This document shows positions 59,166 to 64,000 of a stretch of 64,000 nt of DNA, in pieces. The notes beneath the pieces were generated by a model. It saw nothing but the letters and a program-made list of their open reading frames with translations. It did not search any database and had not been told where the DNA came from. The stretch is from Cinclus cinclus. Taxonomy: Eukaryota > Chordata > Aves > Passeriformes > Cinclidae. The stretch's first letter is position 1, and each line of letters opens with the position of its first letter. The DNA is taken from positions 130,865,332-130,929,331 of the forward strand of contig NC_085046.1 of NCBI RefSeq assembly GCF_963662255.1, written 5' to 3'. The position numbers and the translations under genes were made by a program.

Positions 59166-60514
59166 TGCTCTTGGCACTTGGTATCCCCACATCTCTGCAA
59201 TGCATTCTGGCAGCACCCCAGCAAATGTCGCTGCGTTGCTGGGCTTGTTGGTTCTGTCAGCTTGGTAGCTCTTAGGGCTGCAAGGGTATGAGAAGGCCAG
59301 CTAAACTGGCACCTCCCTGCAAAACGCAGAACTGTAGTTCACTGCTGCCCTTAGCAGCAGTATAATTTTGCTGCACAGGCAGCACTAACCCAAGTTATTT
59401 AGCTACCACTGTGATCCACCTTAGTTCAGCTCTGTGTTTTAGAAAAGTCTGCTGTTTTTCAGTGCTAATGGGTGACTGCTTATATCTTAGTGCAATGTGT
59501 TGATGCAAAAAAAACCCCAAAAAACTAGCATATGTGAGTTACGATGTCACTATGATTATGGTGTGGCATGCTTGAAAGCTGTACAGTTTAATGGATTCTT
59601 TCTAGTTCTCTTAAATGGAGTGACATGGGAGTTTTAAAAAGAGGGTTTGTCAAGTGTTGATCAGACTCTTAAAAGTATGAAATGTCCCTGTCCTGTTTTC
59701 AGTATCATAGTTCTCTGAGCTGAATTTATGCTGAAACAGACTCTGAAGGTGAGGGAAATAATCTTATGTAATATTAAGGAAAAGCATCTGAGAGCCATTC
59801 TCATAAGGAAGCATCTAGGAGGCTATTTACTGGCATAAGGGTTAGGATTTCTTGTCTTCTGTGTCAGACAGAACACCAATACAGAAAACGGCAGCCTCAA
59901 AAAACCTAATAGGAAATAGTCATGTTCTTGTCTTGAATTGTATTGGGTGGGAAAAATAGTGTTTCTTCATGTACAGTAAACACCTTAAAATTCATGGTTG
60001 CAAGTACATTTACATATTAGGATGGAATTATTTAAAGCTTGGTAGAGTGTGGAGTATATATAACTATTTAGTCTGATGCCATCAAGAAATTAAGTCTGGA
60101 CAATCAAAACCATTAGAGGCCATTAAGAGGTGTTTGAAGAATAGCATTGAGTTCTCACTCTTGACTTGGTAGGATTTGAACAGTCAAATTTCATCTCTAT
60201 GGCCTCTCATTGTTTTGGGGTTTTCTTTTGTTTTGCTTTTTAATTCCTGCTACTCTTCTACCCACACTCCATTCCCAGCATTACTAATACCTTAGAACAA
60301 TGAGAAGTGTACTGGGTGAGCTAGTGTGTCAGAGGGGAAGGAAAGATGACAATGCTTGCCTTCTTTGTTAGCACCATTGCTACATGAGTGATATATAAGA
60401 AATTTTTTAGTTTTGTATTTCTATCAGGGAAATTCGTAACATTGTCAGGAAGGAGGAAGGAAAATATTGCTCATTGGTCTTCAATGTTTAAAATACTGTT
60501 TAATTGAAAATGTC

Positions 60515-60650
60515 GTGCTGTCCTCATCATTGGAGGTTTTCTATACCAGAATGGTAAAGCACTGTGAGAGCTGATGTTACTTTGCTTTTAAAAAGCTGAA
60601 CTGAATGACTTTCTGAAGTCTCTTTCAACCTGAATTAACCTATGTCCTGT
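60515..60650 (+). mobile_element. Old CR1-like 3' fragment
   Basis: Shows TCATCATTGGAGGTTTTCTA and, after a diverged middle, GAAGTCTCTTTCAACCTGAA TTAACCTATG, a worn version of the CR1 3' end. Located just upstream of POLR2K coding exon 1. Confidence 0.55.
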
Positions 60651-60809
60651 ATATCAAATATAAATGGAATTTGTTTGTATTTACTTTTAAGGAAGTGATT
60701 TAATCTTCTTGAGATATTAAAATGATTGCGTATGCCTTGGGAAAAAAACAAACCAAAGCAAAGACCCCAAACCAAAGCTAATGTGCGTGTTGTGTATTTT
60801 TGGTTTTAG

Positions 60810-62114
<1,305 letters not shown>

Positions 62115-62223
62115 TGTCTGCTGAAGATAGTGACTACATAATGCAATCTTTCTGGTAACTTTGTTCTGTTAAACTGTTTGTGAGTAAATGCACTCTCTTA
62201 TTTGTGTTTTAAGAGATTGAAAT

Positions 62224-62229
62224 ATTAAA
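62224..62229 (+). terminator. POLR2K: POLR2K candidate poly(A) signal
   Basis: ATTAAA 110 nt after the stop codon, with T/GT-rich sequence (TTTTGTCTGTATTGTC) following. An AATAAA at 62456-62461 could serve a longer transcript. Confidence 0.55.
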
Positions 62230-62259
62230 GTTTACAGTAATACTAAATTTTGTCTGTAT

Positions 62260-63200
62260 TGTCTTCCATCACTAGATTTCTAAAGCTGTTGTTTAAAGTG
62301 TAGTCAAAGTATACAGTATTTTTTATGTTCAGTGAGAATTATATTCTTTTTGAGTTATCTTTGTTTTCATTACTCTTATCTAAACTTTATTTGCATTTTA
62401 ACTTTGCTAAATGTTCTTTGGACTCCTGTGAACTGTGTAAAACAACTGTGGTTTGAATAAATTCCACTGAAAATAAGTAGAAGGCTGCAGAAGGCTAGGT
62501 TTGAAACAGATCTGGATTTCAAAAACCAAAATCTTAAAGGACTTCAGGCCACCCAATTCTGGCATCCAGTTGTGGACATGTCAAAAGTATGGATGCCTGG
62601 AAGTGTGAAAAAAATCTCTCCTGAAAGAAGAGGGAGAGGGAGGCACGTTAAACATTAAGAAGCAATATGGAAACACAAATTTCTTAAGTGCTGTTTGGCT
62701 TGTTTGTATTCAAGGAAAAAAATAGATCTGTGGTACAAAGATAATTTGGGTAGCACCCCAAAACTAAAGTGGGATCTTGTTTTGCTTTTCAGATGACTTT
62801 TCAGGGGTCTGTAATAAGTGGTGGGTTTGTGACGATGAGCCAAAACATTTTGCATCTGTCAGTTTGGGATGTGTGTTACGTAATACCACTAAAGGGTACC
62901 AAACATACTGCTGGATTGTGCATGTCTGATCCTTTTTGATCGTGCTAATGGTGCTGTTGAGATAACGTGCTTAACTCATCAGTGTAATAATATCTTTTTT
63001 AAGGTCTGCATGACGGCGTGCTGGCTTATAAATTAACTACGAGGGCTTGTTATAGGAGGAAAAAAAAGCCTTGAGATGCTGTTTTGGAGCTGTTTGGTTT
63101 AAGATTTTCTTAGGTATCTGATCTGTGTTACTAAGACTAGATTTTTTTCCTGGAAACCAGATATACTCGGGTATAAATGATAACGTTTTTTACTACACGG
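62260..63200. other. POLR2K-SPAG1 spacer
   Basis: About 0.9 kb of AT-rich sequence with no recognisable gene or repeat. Confidence 0.55.
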
Positions 63201-63773
63201 TTGCTCTCAATTCACCGGCCTGGCCTGCACAGCGTGCACCTTGTGCCTGCGTAGCAGAACGAAGGGGTCGGCTACTGCCGAGGCTGCTCAGAAGGGAGGG
63301 TGACGAGGAGCGGGCAGGAGCAGCGCTGCCGAAGGTCGCCGGCAAACGGAGGCGGGCTTGGCCCTCTGCGGGCACGCCGGGTGCCTCTGGGTGCCGGACG
63401 AAAGCGGCCATGAGCCCCCGCTGCCCTCGGGAAGGGGCACGGACCTGCCTTGGAGAGCAGCACCGGGGGACACTGCTGTGAGGCCTGGGGACGGCGGAGA
63501 AAGCCTGCTTGCTCCGCTCAGTGAAATACCACGCTGAACCTACAAGGGCGACGCGTACTAGAGCCGCAGCCTCCCCTGCGGCATTTCTGCCCGCCCTGGG
63601 CGGGCGCTCCCCCGGCGCTGACCGCAGCCACGCCTGCGCGGCCTGAGCGAGGGACGGGCGGTCCCGGCCGCGCCCGCGGCCCGGAGACAGCGCGGCACCG
63701 GGCAGGTGGGTGCCGAGGAACAACAGGCGACACCAGTGTCGCTGCTGGAGCCCTGGGAGCTCTGCGGGAGCCT

Positions 63774-63815
63774 CGGCAGCGCCGTGTCCCTGGGGCGGCA
63801 GCGCCGTGTCCCTGG
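63774..63815. repeat. 22-bp tandem duplication in the CpG island
   Basis: CGGCAGCGCCGTGTCCCTGG occurs at 63774-63793 and again at 63796-63815, period 22 bp. Confidence 0.9.
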
Positions 63816-63829
63816 CGCCATGCTGTGCA

Positions 63830-63844
63830 TAGCAACAGTTGCTA
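63830..63844. promoter_or_regulatory. Inverted AGCAAC/GTTGCT half-sites
   Basis: TAGCAAC-A-GTTGCTA, a perfect inverted repeat built from two RFX-type half-sites, but in diverging rather than the usual converging order. Possible RFX-related element in the presumed SPAG1 promoter; weak evidence. Confidence 0.3.
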
Positions 63845-64000
63845 GACGCGGGCCGGCCGTGCTGCCCCGGGTCCGGCGCTGCGTGAGGGGAGCCTGGGGG
63901 CCGGCTGGGAGGTGAATCCCTGATCCGGGCCGGGGGATGTAGCACAACCATGGGGAAGCTGTATGGGAGAGGGGAGCCAGGGCTGTGCCCCCGAGCAGCC

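Larger units (their letters stand above)
63200..63950 (+). promoter_or_regulatory. SPAG1: CpG island, probable SPAG1 promoter
   Basis: A 750-bp GC- and CpG-rich block at the right edge. In amniotes SPAG1 lies immediately downstream of POLR2K on the same strand, so this is its likely promoter and noncoding first exon; assignment is by synteny. A donor-like GGGAG|GTGAAT occurs near 63912. No SPAG1 coding sequence is recognisable, and long frames on both strands are composition artefacts. Confidence 0.6.

Noticed and set aside
63193..63951. 252-codon minus-strand open frame in the right-hand CpG island
   Set aside because: Repetitive Ala/Pro/Arg composition, overlapping open frames on both strands, no known protein; not SPAG1.

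Overview
The window is vertebrate nuclear DNA, almost certainly from a bird. The reasons are an AT-rich intronic background, several 5'-truncated CR1 LINE copies (the dominant avian retrotransposon) with the CR1 3' end of ATTCTGTGATTCTGTG type, a TG...CA solo LTR, and intron-rich genes whose reconstructed proteins match amniote families. The gene order RGS22 (-), FBXO43 (-), POLR2K (+), then a CpG island where SPAG1 (+) is expected, is the known amniote synteny block (human 8q22). A songbird is plausible, but the sequence alone does not prove it.

Layout. (1) 1-31.4 kb, minus strand: the 5' half of RGS22. Fourteen coding exons were reconstructed from splice sites and phase. They run from the start codon at 31399 to an exon at 3343-3444 and give about 714 codons. 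The remaining RGS-domain exons lie left of the window. The long introns hold CR1 fragments and a MITE-like palindrome. (2) 31.4-32.2 kb: the RGS22 5' region, with a 30-bp GC-rich minisatellite (about 21 units) directly upstream of the start codon, then a short CpG-rich block with an RFX X-box-like site. (3) 32.2-45.3 kb: intergenic, with one CR1, one 520-bp solo LTR with a 5-bp target-site duplication, and G-rich tracts, but no gene I can support. (4) 45.3-55.3 kb, minus strand: FBXO43 (EMI2/ERP1), complete in coding sequence (4 coding exons, 671 aa), with a probable CpG/TATA promoter and noncoding first exon at about 54.9-55.3 kb. (5) 55.5-58.8 kb: a CpG-retaining spacer ending in the CpG-island promoter of POLR2K. 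(6) 60.8-62.1 kb, plus strand: POLR2K, a complete 58-codon CDS in three coding exons. (7) 63.2-63.95 kb: a CpG island, probably the SPAG1 promoter; no SPAG1 coding exon is visible.

The genes are neighbours rather than a pathway. RGS22 is a testis-enriched multi-RGS protein. FBXO43 is the APC/C inhibitor that holds eggs at metaphase II and also acts in male meiosis. POLR2K is a small zinc-binding subunit shared by RNA polymerases I, II and III. SPAG1, inferred from synteny, assembles ciliary dynein arms. Three of the four are associated with germline or cilia.

Most notable observations: a frameshift localised to about four bases inside the large RGS22 exon; the RGS22-proximal minisatellite, in which nearly every unit carries an E-box and a consensus splice donor and whose RGS22 frame is open throughout; a perfect 22-bp-arm hairpin in a FBXO43 intron; and a Gly-to-Arg change in the N-terminal DSG-type degron position of FBXO43.
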